Shown here one piece after another: positions 27,427-38,750 of a stretch of 64,000 nt of DNA. The first letter of the stretch is position 1. Each line of letters opens with the position of its first letter. The position numbers and the translations under genes are program-made. Source of the DNA: Dimorphilus gyrociliatus (taxonomy: Eukaryota > Annelida > Polychaeta > Dinophilidae); NCBI GenBank assembly GCA_904063045.1, contig CAJFCJ010000022.1:703812-767811 (forward strand), written 5' to 3'. A model generated the notes under the pieces. The model made no database searches, was not told where the DNA came from, and saw only the letters and a list, made by a program, of their open reading frames with translations.

Positions 27427-28001
27427 TCACCAGCTAGCATTAGTAGGTGGCTTATGGTGGGCAGTAGGCGGAGAAGGGGCGTAAAAGGATGGGGGATAAT
27501 ACCCTGCACCGTATCCCCTCTCGTAGTTGAACGTCTGACTGGGTAAAGAAGAAGCATAAGATTTGAAAGCGTCGTAACCATGACAATATTGATCCGCCGA
27601 ATAGTCCGGTGTGGGATAAGGCGGCACGTACGATTCGGTATAGTTATTAGCCAATGCAGTTCGACTAGAGTAATTACTGCGGATTACTGATTCTCGATTG
27701 GCGTAAAGTGATCTCAAAAGATGCGACGCAGGGAGAATACCGGGTGTCTCTTCAGTTGGTAGATGGCGGTTCATTGCCTCTTCTAGATCCCTAACTGACG
27801 AATTAGGAGCGGCGTCACCAACACCAGGAGATACTTTGGCCAAATCTTGTTGAGAAGGTGTCGACACAAGTTTGGTTGGAGATGTTCTTTTTTCTTCTTC
27901 TTCAAGCTCTTCATCCTCTTCTTCCTCCTCCTCTTCCTCCGTATTTTGGTGAAATTTTCTTCCTCTCTTCTTTGGCTTATCCATTTTCCTTCGACCAACA
28001 C
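27427..28001 (-). CDS. trh: trh exon 10, C-terminal tail
   Basis: The exon starts [17 protein letters not shown], a basic nuclear-localisation or AT-hook-like patch, followed by an acidic run of Glu/Asp. The [11 protein letters not shown] motif follows, then a Tyr/Pro-rich tail ending PPTNASW and a stop. The tail is probably the transactivation region. Confidence 0.93.
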
Positions 28002-29095
28002 CTAGCGTTTACGTTGTTTTTTTTAATTCATTAACATATTGTAAACAAACAGAGCGCAATTGTCTCAACCGTCAAATAATATTTAAACAAAACACAACAC
28101 AAGTATTTATTTCCTCTTACCTTTCTCTTCTTCTTTGTACAACACCTCCAGCGCTTCCGTTACTGGACCGTCCTTGACCTTAGAGGGCTCCGGTGTGACC
28201 GACGTTATGGGTGATGCAAACGGTAATTGACGACTATCTAAGACGCAGTTGCCCCGCTCGACTCCACTTAATGAAGATAAAATTGAATTTATACAAGGGA
28301 CAAATTTTTACCGACAGGTGGCGTTACCTGAGGACATAATTGACAGCAATGATATTTTGTTCGTCGCTGTGCTTGGAACTGTAGACGGCCGTTGCGCAAG
28401 TTTGAAGCCATACGTAACCTCCACTCTTGTTCAAGAGCCGGTAGTAATCGGTCATCACTTGACCTTTACTGAGCACTATAAACATAAAGAAAAAGCGTCT
28501 TTATTTAATAGAAAGATAAAGGATAAAGGGAGTAAATAACATTGAAATAGCACCACGAGGCTTTTAGATTGAAAAAGTAAAAAACAAATAGATATCTAAA
28601 TTAACGAATAAAAAGATAAAGAAAAAGAAGAACAAGAACAAGAACAAGAACAAAAAGAGCAAGACTGCCGATATTTAAAGTTAATTTTACATTGACAATT
28701 TATATGTTAAACAAATAAAAGAAACGCTGTTCGGGAACAACCACCGTTATTTGACCTTTACGTAAGACTAATAGCGGGAACAGCGGGACGGAAAACAAGT
28801 AGAAAGAAACATGGCAGAGCCGATTGGCTAAAAGAGACGCCGCCTTTTTAGGCCTAAACCAGGCGTTATTGGTAGACGACTCACGTAGGCGCCGCGCTTC
28901 CGTCGCAATTCTGCATGCGAGCAACGGTCGGCCTTTGGGATTTTTCCGTGCATATATACATTGAATATTTACATTTATTACTTGCTTTTTCACGTTTTTA
29001 TTGACATTCCGTACCATGTCAAGATTTCTATTCTATATTCGATAACGAAATAAAATTACATTGCACAATCAGTTGTTCCGTTTCTCATCATTTCT

Positions 29096-29135
<40 letters not shown>

Positions 29136-32100
29136 GTCTTTCCTTCTCCCCGTTCCTACATCCTCCTCTTTCTGGTCAGGGGAATGAGAGAGGCTCTGAG
29201 AGCAAGAGAAACTAAAGAGTATTAAATAGAAACTGCGTGCAGTGAAGTACAATGAACTTGTTGGCGATTATCTCATAATCAGAGTTATAAAATATGATTA
29301 TTTAAGAGAATTATGGTCCATATCAATTTTTAAACAATCACTTGCTTAATGATAATTGAAAAAGGAAATGGTAAAGTGATTGATCGCAAAAAAATTCCTT
29401 TTTCATTAAGCACCGTAATAAAAGCTATAAATGTCGTCTGGAACTAGGCTCTGATCGCGTGACGACATTTAAACACAAATTTCTTCCATATTCCTCATTT
29501 ACATATGCTCTAAATGTACGTAAAGTGGACATGCAAAAGTAATTTGTACTAAGAGTTGAATATTAAAGGGGATAATAACCTCATTTATCCCGGATCACGT
29601 TCCATTTTTTTTCTCTTTTGCTCTCTTATACTTTACGCTAAGCAACTCAGCTCAACTCTTGCTATTCAACAGTCTTCTTCGCGCTGTTCAGACAGCGTTT
29701 ACTTTATTCAATTCCGCCCTATATGTTTCTTTTTATTTCACTCATTAAATACCATAAAAAATACAGGCGCAGTGTTTTACTGTCAGGGACCGTGTGCATT
29801 TATCCTAAATCTGCTATAGATCAATATCACTTAATCACCGTTCCCCTCGGGTAAAGTTTTTCCTATAATTGCGCAGGGGAAAATGGCAAAACTATAAAGG
29901 TAAAGAGAGTGATTGAGAGAAATAGGGAGTGAGTGAGAGAGAGAGAGAGAGACACAAGAGTTTGGATGGAGAGATTGCAACAAAGTGTCTAAACAAATAA
30001 ACAAACTAAACACACTAGTGGGAGGAAAAACGTATGAAAAATGTTGCCACCCACTTTTTATCCAAATGAAAATATTAATTAGTTTATAAAAAATTCAAAA
30101 TAATAGACTATCAATCACTTATCCAATTTTCGCAACCCTCAGAGGTGACCTCCTCCTAGAGGCAGGGGTCATTTTTACCTTATAAATATTCTATATACTC
30201 CAACTAGACGCTCTCTCTCTCTCTCTCTCTCTCGCTCTCCTCTCTTAAAACACCTGATAATGTATAATAATCCACCACTGGTACTCACAGTCTAAGTGCG
30301 CCTTACGTAACTTCTGTCCATCCTCTGCATGGCAAAGAGAATATAAAGTGACGCCGTTCATCTCGTCTACGCTCATGTCCATCAAGTCGGCTATTCTTGG
30401 TTCAACGTATGTTACTTGAAAACCTTGATTTAAGCGGCTGACGAACATGTCCGAGTCCAAAGGTAATTCGTTGACTGTGGGAGGAGGTAGAGCTATAGCC
30501 ATTCCCACAATTCCTAATAAGGGTCTCTGTGATGCCTTTCTAGGTAATGAGAAAGTGAACTGGTGTCTAAGGCGAGTAAGAATTTGAACGACCCTATTAT
30601 TTGGACAAAAAAAAAAGACTCGTAAGATAATTGTTGAATGATTAGTTACTGCATTTTTTGGCCTACCTGTAACCGTTACTCTTAACATGAACGCCTCTCT
30701 TCGTTAGCGTCGACTTCATTCGAACGCAAAAGGAACGTTCGCTGGAACGCTTAGTTATTGTTTGTCCGACGATAGCCGTCGCTGTAGACAAAAAACGATC
30801 CATCAAAAGGGTAAATCTCTATCCAGGGCATTCACTTTGTATTATTCGAAATCTCGGAAAGGAGAGAGAGAAGAGACAAAATATGCGTAAAGGCGTAGAA
30901 AGACTATACTATCTAAATCTCTTCTTTTCTCTCCTTCTTTCATTTTCTTATCATTTATCATGCACCCCCCTTTCTGCCTTAGATTATTCGACCAAGTTTA
31001 TTGATTTACACTGACGTAAAGAGAGAACTATTAAGAAAGGAAGAAAGAAGAAAAGAGGCAAAGAAGAAAGGAAAAAAAGGTTTATTTTAGGATTTTCCCT
31101 TCTCTGAAAGAAAAAAAACGAAAAAGAAAAGCGTTACAGTTAAATAATGCCTCCTACAACTATCCTACACCGACGTAAAATAGAACGATTGCTTTATCAG
31201 CGACGCTCTAGCGATATGACAGATGAGCTAATTAAATGATGTGTACAGTTAGCGGGGGCGGCCGACTTTCGTTGACCCGCGTCCGGTCGGCTGGACGTCA
31301 GGGGCGTCTAGTGCGTCTATTGTAGATGCCCTGAGCGGACAAGGCTGCCCCTAGGGCTGTTTGTCGTCACGCCTTTGACTGAGAACACGGTTATGACGCC
31401 GAGTTTTTTATTGGCCTTTACTCCTCTCAATCAGTAAACGACTATAAAATGGAAACATTACGTATACACTATCTAGTCGACGTCCAATTCCGCCTATTTA
31501 CTCCAAATAACGACTGTCTTTATTAGATATGCAGTAAAGGAGATAGCATATTATACATTACTCATGTTTCTCCAGGACAAAAGGGGTCAGATCAAGATAA
31601 GAAAATACGGTATTTCTATACCAGTATATACAGTATATATATTATCTAGACTAAAAACTCTCGTTTAGAATCTAACGTCGTCGTGGAGCGTCAACTCTAG
31701 ACGCTCCGTGCCGAGAATTAGCAAAAGCGACGGCCATTAAGCGTGATTACTTACCTTTGTCGGCGGGCGTCGGTGACGTCCTTTCGTCACCGTTTCTGGG
31801 CGACGGCAAGGAGACTCCATTCGGTGCGCATAAACCTAATTGTTCGGCCACCTCCTGCTGATCGGCTTGGTGAATATAGTCGAAAAAGTTACTTCCGGTC
31901 ATCTCAACCTATTTTAAAAAGCAAGCGAAAAAATAAGCAACCGTAATAAACAAAAAAAATATAGGGTTAAACAAACAACTTTTGTAGTTGTCGACCGTAG
32001 GTCATCTAGACCAGCAACAGGCGGAACGACGCGTCACGCAGGCGTCACATCGTTACGAGCCTCGTGACGCCCGTAAAACGTTGCTTATCTGAGGCGCGAG

Positions 32101-35100
32101 TTCGGCGAGCGGCAACAAAGAGACGTCTATTACGTTCGCCGCCGTCATTATGGACAGGAGACGCCCCGAGAGACGCCGCAGGAAATAAGAGCATTAAGCG
32201 GCGTCTCGGGCTTGTTTGTGTCAACAACTTCGTGTTGCAAGGGGTCAAATTGTTTTTTTTTTTTCTTACCTGAGAGAGGCCTAAATAAATTGAGACGGTT
32301 TCCGAAATGTAAAGGAAGCGGCCGTCTGTTGTGAGGGCAAAGGCGAAGCCGTCAAGGCTCTGTTCAAATAAAAAAGAAAGATGATTAAATATCCTCGAAA
32401 ATACGGTCAGTCGAATTAACAAAACAAACAAAGAAGAGCGTATTGTCAATAAAACAAACAGAACAAAAACGGATAGTATGATAGTGGAGAAGGATAAGAA
32501 TGAGAAGGAGAAAGAGAAGGAGAAAGGAGGGACGAGAGAGGAGAAAAAGGGGGAAAAAATTGAAACTGTTTCAATAATTACTGTCGTTGTTGCACAAATA
32601 ATAAATGATAATGAAAGAAAAGGTTTTTTTTAGAAAATCTTCTGGAAAATGACTAATTCTTCTCTTTTTTCTCCAAATTATACTCAATCATAGTTTACTT
32701 AATGCAGATGGAATAGTTTTGTAATGGCCAGAGAAAGGCCGAATGAAAAAGGCATCTTATAAACTGCCAGCTCTTTACGCCCTTTATCTTCAGCCAGATT
32801 TTTAATTTCCATCATATTCTCTGTCCAGATTTTACAGGATGATGACATTATGACCCCGGCCATCCCCTCTTTTCATAACTTACATCCGGTCGTTACAGAG
32901 GATTAGCGCACCTTATCAGCGCTGTCCTTTCATCTCATCCGTCCGTCTTGTGTACACATGAAACGCCGGACCGTCACGCTTGATCGACGCTTTTTTCGAT
33001 TTGCGTCACCGACTTTGATTTACGACGTCAGCTGCCCGCAACGCTATTGACAGTAGTGTCCAGTTCGGGGCGCAAGATCGCTATCTTTCACCAACTGCAT
33101 TTCTATACGTACTCGACCGCAATTTTTTACCAGCCAGCTCCAATCTATATGTATATTTTTTCCGCTTTCCACCCTCATTTTTTCTTTACCCTTTGCTTTT
33201 TTCCCTACTGTCCACTCATTTCTTATTCTCCCTTATTTCTCTTATTTCACTTTTGTGAAAATATAATATACAGAGCGTCACTTCTCTTCTCATATTGAGT
33301 ATCTATTTCTTTCTTTAATATTCCTATCAACCATTTCATTTTTTATTCATCTATTCCATCGCTAGATATTTTATACTCTCTTTTTCCTTATGATTCCTCT
33401 TCTTCCTCTTTTTTATCATTCCTTTTCCCTCCTTCCTTCCTCTTCCAAACCCCTAATTTCCAGTTCACTCACTATCCCCTCTCCGTCTTCCCCTCTATTT
33501 TTCAGTGCTATATCGGTCTTTCAACCTTTCCCCTCCTCTTAACCCCTCCCTAAAAAACGCACTCGAACCCTTAAATAACTATGATTAACTACAATAATCC
33601 TATATCCCCTTTAACGACCGGATTGTCGAAAACTTGTATGTGCAGTTGTTGCATTTTTTTTGCAGTATATTGTTGCAGATTAACCTAAGATGAAAAACGG
33701 GCGAGGAGTTGGCGCTGATAAAGTGCCCTAATCCTAGTTCCATAATGACTGCTTTCTAATAAAAGTCCCTGTGGGAAAAAAATGAGCACTGCAATTTTGC
33801 AATTTTGTTTTGCTGTTTATCCTCAGATGCTGGTAAGGACAAGGGGGTGAAGAGGCTGATTAGAGAAGAGTTTGAAGAGAAGAAGAGGAGGAGGAGGAGG
33901 AAGAAGATCGAAGATTTTGATAATTTAATAGTTAATTTTTTTCAACTATTAAATATTTTGTATCAACAAACGAATGAAAATAATAATAATAGAGACTTTA
34001 ATAATGGAATTATTATTAAAGAGATGCCAAAATGAGAGAAGACAGATTTCTGTTTTCATCTTTCTCTATTAAAAACTATCTCATAACCATTCGGTATGTT
34101 TCCTCAATAATTAATTAGTAATTGATTAATTAATTAATTACACTATTAAATTCTCAATCCACAGAAATCCAAGGGGTATATACGTAACAGAATGGGTATA
34201 TGTATCCATTTTCATCCTTGTCCTTCTCCTCCTCATTCACATTCTCCTCATCATTTGCTCCATCGTCAAACTCATCCCCTCGTCTGCTTCTCTATTTTCA
34301 TTTGCTCCTCCATTTCTTTTCCGTGGCTTGAAGAACATCTAAGAATGTATAGATAGTACAATTCTTATCTTTTGCCTTATTCTCTTAGGATTGCCCAATT
34401 TAAAATTCTCTTTTTTTTTCAAAGCTTTTAGTCAGAGTATACCCCTCTTCTTCTCGTACAGGCCTATATAATAGAACATCTGTCCGACATGGCGTTCCTT
34501 TTCCGATTCGATTACGTCGCTCATTAGACGCCCGTCGACGTTCGTTTCTCGGGAGACGTCGCTGACGAAGACAATGTCCAGGCAAGGACTCTTATAAATA
34601 AAAAATAGACTTTCATGCAAGTTTTTTCAGCATTGACTTTTCGCGGCAAAAAATTTATTCAGAGGGCGTCTACGGGGCGGTAACGCGACTAGTCGTCGAG
34701 CGGATTGCGTTCGCCCTTCGTGACCTTGACCTTTTGATTTTCGACGCCTTTTCTTGTTTAGCGGTCGCAAATATTTGGAACAGCGTGAAATTAGAAAATA
34801 TCTGCCATAAGACAAAAGATGTAAGACGGAGAAGGAAGAAGCCAAAGTAGGCAAACAGATAAATGAACTTTAGAACAAACAAACAAACATTTCGATGACG
34901 ATTATTAAAGTAAACATAAACAATAAGAAGATAAAAAGTACGAAAATGACAGTAGAGAATAGGTAAACAAACAAGACAACTAAATAATAACGAAGACTAA
35001 ATGACTAAGAAAAAAGTATATACCTGTAAAATATGAGTTCCCTGTTGCAAGTCGAAAGTTTCAATACCTAAACTTCTATTTCGGCGTCCCTGAACTGAGG

Positions 35101-37705
35101 CTGACGAATGGAAAAACAAATGAAATCCCTAAATAAAACGAATGTTTCAAAACATCTACAGTATATATACAACTTATAACCAGCCACATTGGAGAAGATG
35201 TAGACAGTCTTTAATTGAATGGGATAAGAAAAAGAAGGATATAAAAAGAAACGACTACCGACTTAAGAAGAGAATAAGCGTTGTAAAACGGTATTATTAA
35301 ATGGACTATAAAAAAGAAAGAGTAGTCCGTACGTACTCTTTTTTTTTTATATATATAAATTTTATAGATGTATATAGACCATTTAAATCTGTGTAGACGC
35401 AGGAACATAGATAGATGCGCTGCATTTTCACATATAGATATATATGGGAATATATCTGAATGGATAGCAATAAACTAATTTAGTTGACGGATAGTTGTAA
35501 AAAGAAAGCAGTGTTTTCGTCAACCGACGCTACTCTCTCTCTCTCTCTCGCGCGCGCGCTTTGAAGAGAGAGAGAGAGAGAAGAAAGAAGCGAGGATAGC
35601 GGATGAAAAGAAGAAAAAGTACACTGCATTAACTAAAAATAAATTGGCATCATTCTGAAAATTGAATGGAATAAAATCCATAATAAATAAAATTTATTTA
35701 AAGAACGAGCCGCTTTTTATACAACAGTTCAAAAGGACCGACTTTTCTCGCCTAATCACTGGCCTACAGTCCGCTCACCGCGTTAAGGTCTATGTAAATT
35801 TTTTTCCATTCTTTCTCGTTCGGGGAGGTTTTCTGTTTTGTTTTCGTTCTAAGTATTTTTATTGCTGTTGCGTCCGGGGTGGGCGCGCTTGATTTACGCC
35901 GCATTACGACTAACGACCGAAAATGAATGTCAACGGACGCACGGATTAGTTTTTTTCTTATCCTCATAAAAAAAGAGGACAAACCTTGACCTTCGGGGCT
36001 CGTTTACAACATTACTTCCAATCTAAAAGACAAACCTTTCTTACATCCTTCGCTCGTCCATGGCGGATCGCCATGGGCAGAGAAGTCGCGTAACTTTAAG
36101 TAAGAGATCGTCAAACGGATTATAGACGCCTTATCGAGTTGAGATGTAATGGCGCCCGGAAGCGGAAGCATTTTAGCCAATTCATAAAATTCGTAGTTTT
36201 CCTTTCCCCTTCTCGACCTAGCAGCATCCCTCGATTTTTCCTTGCGTAACTCCAAAATACTAGGATGAATAGAGTAAATAGTTAAATTTTACGAAGAAAG
36301 AGAAAAAAGTATGGGAATGACAATTGAACGAGAGAAGAGACCAGAGATAGGAGGCCAAAAAAAAACCATTCAATTTTTAAAGCGGAAAGAACGAGAAAGA
36401 AAGAGAGAGAGAGAGAGAGAGAGAAAAGAAATAACTAATAATAAATAACATTGGCACTTCCTCGTTCTAATTGAAAATTCGTCATGTTTATAACGACTGT
36501 TTGTGACTTTGACAAAGACGACGACAATACATCATGTTTTTTTTTTTTTTAAAGCACTTCCGATTTTTCTGTAATGGACATTTTTATTTTACGACTGGTG
36601 TATTTGACATTGAAAAAAAATATACGTGGGTGGTATTCTTCAAAATATATAAATATAACTTTATATATATATCTTTATATGATAATAATAAAATTCTTTT
36701 TTCTATTTTTAAACATTCTCATTTCTCTCTCTCTCTCTCTCTCAATATAGATTACATGCGTTTTGAACACTTATTTATATCCTACTCTAACCCATTATCT
36801 ATATACATATCTCCTTATATATCTCCTTATTTATCTCACCATCCATCTATACTTCCATCCATCTTTTTTTTCGTTTCTTCCTATTCTCTCTTTCTATCTG
36901 TCTATCTATCTCCCTCCCTCCCTCCCTCGCTCCCTCCCTACTTCGCCAAGTCATTTCTTAAAAAAACACCAGAAAGTAACTATTTAATTGGCTTCTAAAC
37001 CATTTTAGATCGTCTTAACTTGCTTAATAATAAATAAACAGCTGTTTTTGACTGTTGCTGACAAGGAGAACGCGATAAGAATGTCCATTTGTAATTATAG
37101 GCTTTTACGCTATCTCAAGTAGTGCAAACTTAATTTTTTCTCTAGAAAATTATTTCTAACTACTGTTTCTGACAAGAAAACGTGAGTCGAATCCTACGTG
37201 GCCAATTTAAATTATTTCCTCCCTTACTTTTCCTTCTTATCCCAACATAAAACGCCGCCTAACGCAAACAAATTAATATTTTTTCCTCAATGTTCTTAGC
37301 GCTCTTTTAAATCAAAAACCCGACACCTTGATAATGTTTCCCTTTCTTTCTTTTTTTTTCCTCGTGTAGTTCTTCCTCTCTTTCTTTTTCGTCTCTTCCT
37401 CCCCGTCCTCCATTTTCTCGTGTCGAATCATAACATTTGCGTTATTCGAAACGTTAACAGTGCAATCGTCATATTTTGCCAAATTAACAACTTCAAACAA
37501 ATATATGCAAATACGTCAAATACCCTATACACATTGCACTGATTCCTTATGGTTATAAAGAAAAACCTTAAATAAACTCTCTTTCTACAAAAACTTTAAG
37601 GTTTCAATTTTAAAAATATTCATAACGTTTCCGTTGTCTTTTTTGTCCTACCAATAGAAATTCCTATGTCTATTTGTTTTCCTATCTATTTATCCTTTTT
37701 TCCTC

Positions 37706-37737
<32 letters not shown>

Positions 37738-38339
37738 TATCCCAGGTGTTTTCTTCTTCTTCTCCCCCTCCCCCTTTTCTCTTATTCGTACAAGTCTAGA
37801 TATTTTTGAACTATTTATCGCTTTAAGAATATCTCCTTAAATCTCTCCTTCTCGTTTTCTTCCCTATCCATTCATTCATCTATCTTACTATCTGTCTGTC
37901 GGTTTGTCTCGTTTTTTCGCTCTTTCTATCCTTCTTCCATTCTTCTAGCTCACATTTTTGACTGCCTATTCATTTTCGTTTATTTTCTCGCTAACCGAAA
38001 AAGTCTATAAAGCTGTCTTTCTTTCTTTCTTTCTTTCTATTTTTTTCTCTTCTTCTCTGAACCCGAAGGCTGATTTTGGCCTTTTTTGGGAACGTAAAGT
38101 ATAAACGAAGCGCTCCGTTAAGATCTCCTTCGAAAATCCTCGATTGACAGCGCGAATGCGTAAGATTCTGATAAGGACAAAATTTTCACAAACCCGTCGA
38201 AATTCGTTAAAGCCGGTGCTGGATGCTGGAAAACTTGCGATGGAGCATGATGAAGCATATGATGGCTATGGTGATGATGATGATGATGATGATGCATTGC
38301 AGCGGCCGCCGCTATACCGTATTCACACAACGACGACAT
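27427..38339 (-). CDS. trh: Trachealess / NPAS1/3-type bHLH-PAS transcription factor (complete, 10 exons)
   Basis: Class I bHLH-PAS factors of this family dimerise with ARNT/Tango and bind CGTG-core sites; fly Trachealess specifies tracheal and tubular epithelia, and NPAS3 acts in brain and lung. Coding exons: 38194-38339, 36045-36259, 35024-35100, 32270-32359, 31755-31908, 30667-30781, 30289-30593, 28328-28475, 28121-28266 and 27427-28001. All junction phases agree and give 656 aa plus stop. Order of domains: Ala/His-rich N-terminus, basic helix-loop-helix ([16 protein letters not shown]), PAS-A ([16 protein letters not shown]), PAS-B with PAC motif, then an acidic and Tyr/Pro-rich tail. The basic region and [12 protein letters not shown] after helix 2 separate it from Single-minded. 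The gene is flanked upstream by a CTCF-like site and has CpG-rich blocks in its introns. Confidence 0.95.
28121..28266 (-). CDS. trh: trh exon 9, post-PAS segment
   Basis: The exon encodes [20 protein letters not shown] and then [13 protein letters not shown]. The register fits the post-PAS segment of Trh (NREHENLILDSCQL). The acceptor ends AAG, so the AG is real but the polypyrimidine tract is poor. Confidence 0.85.
28328..28475 (-). CDS. trh: trh exon 8, PAS-B second half (PAC)
   Basis: The acceptor TTTATAG is followed by [20 protein letters not shown], then [20 protein letters not shown] and [10 protein letters not shown], the PAC motif closing PAS-B. The 61-bp intron after it is the shortest in the gene. 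Confidence 0.95.
28476..30288 (-). other. trh intron between PAS-B exons
   Basis: It contains a CpG-rich block at about 28790-28960 and the (CT)n tract at 29102-29133. An open frame over the block shows no family resemblance. Confidence 0.5.
29102..29133 (+). repeat. (CT)n microsatellite
   Basis: Pure CT run in the trh intron between PAS-B exons. Confidence 0.95.
30289..30593 (-). CDS. trh: trh exon 7, PAS-B first half
   Basis: The exon begins VVQILTRLR and contains [19 protein letters not shown] and the PAS-B segment [20 protein letters not shown]. It ends KAHLD at a GTGAGT donor. Confidence 0.95.
30667..30781 (-). CDS. trh: trh exon 6, inter-PAS segment
   Basis: The exon encodes the [20 protein letters not shown] stretch, then NGY, the conserved inter-PAS segment ([20 protein letters not shown] in NPAS3). 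Confidence 0.93.
31755..31908 (-). CDS. trh: trh exon 5, rest of PAS-A and start of linker
   Basis: The exon encodes [20 protein letters not shown] and AEQLGL, completing the PAS-A fold, then a Pro/Ser linker ending TSPTPADK at GTAAGT. Confidence 0.93.
32170..32207. other. GC-rich hairpin in a trh intron
   Basis: GAGACGCCGC at 32170-32179 pairs perfectly with GCGGCGTCTC at 32198-32207 around an 18-base AT-rich loop; CCC and GGG outside can extend the stem with a small bulge. It lies 63-100 bases past the 5' splice site of trh exon 4. Confidence 0.6.
32270..32359 (-). CDS. trh: trh exon 4, PAS-A core
   Basis: A 90-nt exon encodes [20 protein letters not shown] and [10 protein letters not shown], nearly identical to the NPAS3/Trh PAS-A core. 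Confidence 0.97.
32360..35023 (-). other. Large trh intron between exons 3 and 4
   Basis: It contains GC-rich, CpG-containing blocks near 32900-33060 and 34480-34760, the latter with the AGGTCA repeat, separated by pyrimidine-rich filler. These are candidate enhancers. Confidence 0.45.
34721..34732 (-). promoter_or_regulatory. Nuclear-receptor half-site direct repeat in a trh intron
   Basis: The minus strand reads AGGTCAAGGTCA, two half-sites with no spacer, which also contains the extended TCAAGGTCA monomer site used by FTZ-F1/SF-1 and ERR. It sits in a GC-rich block of the large trh intron. Confidence 0.4.
35024..35100 (-). CDS. trh: trh exon 3, start of PAS-A
   Basis: A 77-nt exon encodes [20 protein letters not shown] then THILQ. 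It aligns with the RRRSPSALAIEVFEAHLG segment of NPAS3 before PAS-A. Confidence 0.9.
35533..35581. repeat. Composite (CT)n-(CG)5-(GA)n palindromic repeat
   Basis: A CT tract runs into an alternating CG run (35549-35559), a short TTTGAA spacer, then a GA tract. The CT and GA arms are mutually complementary. Confidence 0.9.
36045..36259 (-). CDS. trh: trh exon 2, bHLH domain
   Basis: The exon encodes [20 protein letters not shown], then [20 protein letters not shown] and [19 protein letters not shown], the complete bHLH. It ends with GDPPWTSEG at a GTAAGA donor. Confidence 0.97.
36260..38193 (-). other. trh intron 1
   Basis: Mostly pyrimidine-rich and AT-rich filler, with microsatellites at 36402-36424 and 37706-37735 and TTTC units near 38021. 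No coding signal was seen. Confidence 0.5.
37706..37735 (+). repeat. (CT)n microsatellite
   Basis: CT run in trh intron 1. Confidence 0.9.
38194..38339 (-). CDS. trh: trh exon 1, Ala/His-rich N-terminus
   Basis: ATG starts [20 protein letters not shown], followed by more His, then [15 protein letters not shown]. The donor GG|GTTTGT is weak but gives the correct phase into exon 2 ([12 protein letters not shown]). His-rich N-termini are common in developmental factors. Confidence 0.78.
38262..38300 (-). repeat. His-coding CAT/CAC trinucleotide run in trh exon 1
   Basis: The plus strand shows repeated GATGAT. It encodes most of the nine-His run plus SHH of the trh N-terminus and may vary in length. 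Confidence 0.7.
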
Positions 38340-38433
38340 TCTATAGCCTTATAACTGAAAAACTCCTCTACTCCTGCCCACTCTTCATTACGTATGCCAC
38401 ACCAATAGCCACTCAGCAAGGCAAATAAAGCGG

Positions 38434-38449
38434 CCACCAGGAGGCGCTA
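38434..38449 (+). promoter_or_regulatory. CTCF-like site upstream of trh
   Basis: CCACCAGGAGGCGCTA is the best CTCF-like match in the window and lies 95 bp upstream of the trh start codon. Confidence 0.5.
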
Positions 38450-38707
38450 ATTGCCAGACACTATATTTTACAATTTTTTCCGTCTCATAGACATTTATAT
38501 ATGTTCTTTAATGTTTCGTTATGTAACGTAAATTAATATCCTTCTAAATTATTGTAAAACAAGTTCCTTTGAAATTAATACGCCTATTTTTCCGATAAAA
38601 AGCCTATTAAATTTTGTAGAAAAAAAAAATCTACATTTTTCATGCATTCAACATTTTCCAACATTAATTTCACATTATTTATTTTACTTTCTCTCTCTCC
38701 TCGCCCT

Positions 38708-38708
<1 letters not shown>

Positions 38709-38749
<41 letters not shown>
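38709..38749 (+). repeat. (CT)n microsatellite
   Basis: CT run upstream of trh. Confidence 0.95.

Positions 38750-38750
<1 letters not shown>

Noticed and set aside
27381-27581. Second minus-strand frame overlapping the trh last exon
   Set aside because: It is a shadow of the trh reading frame.
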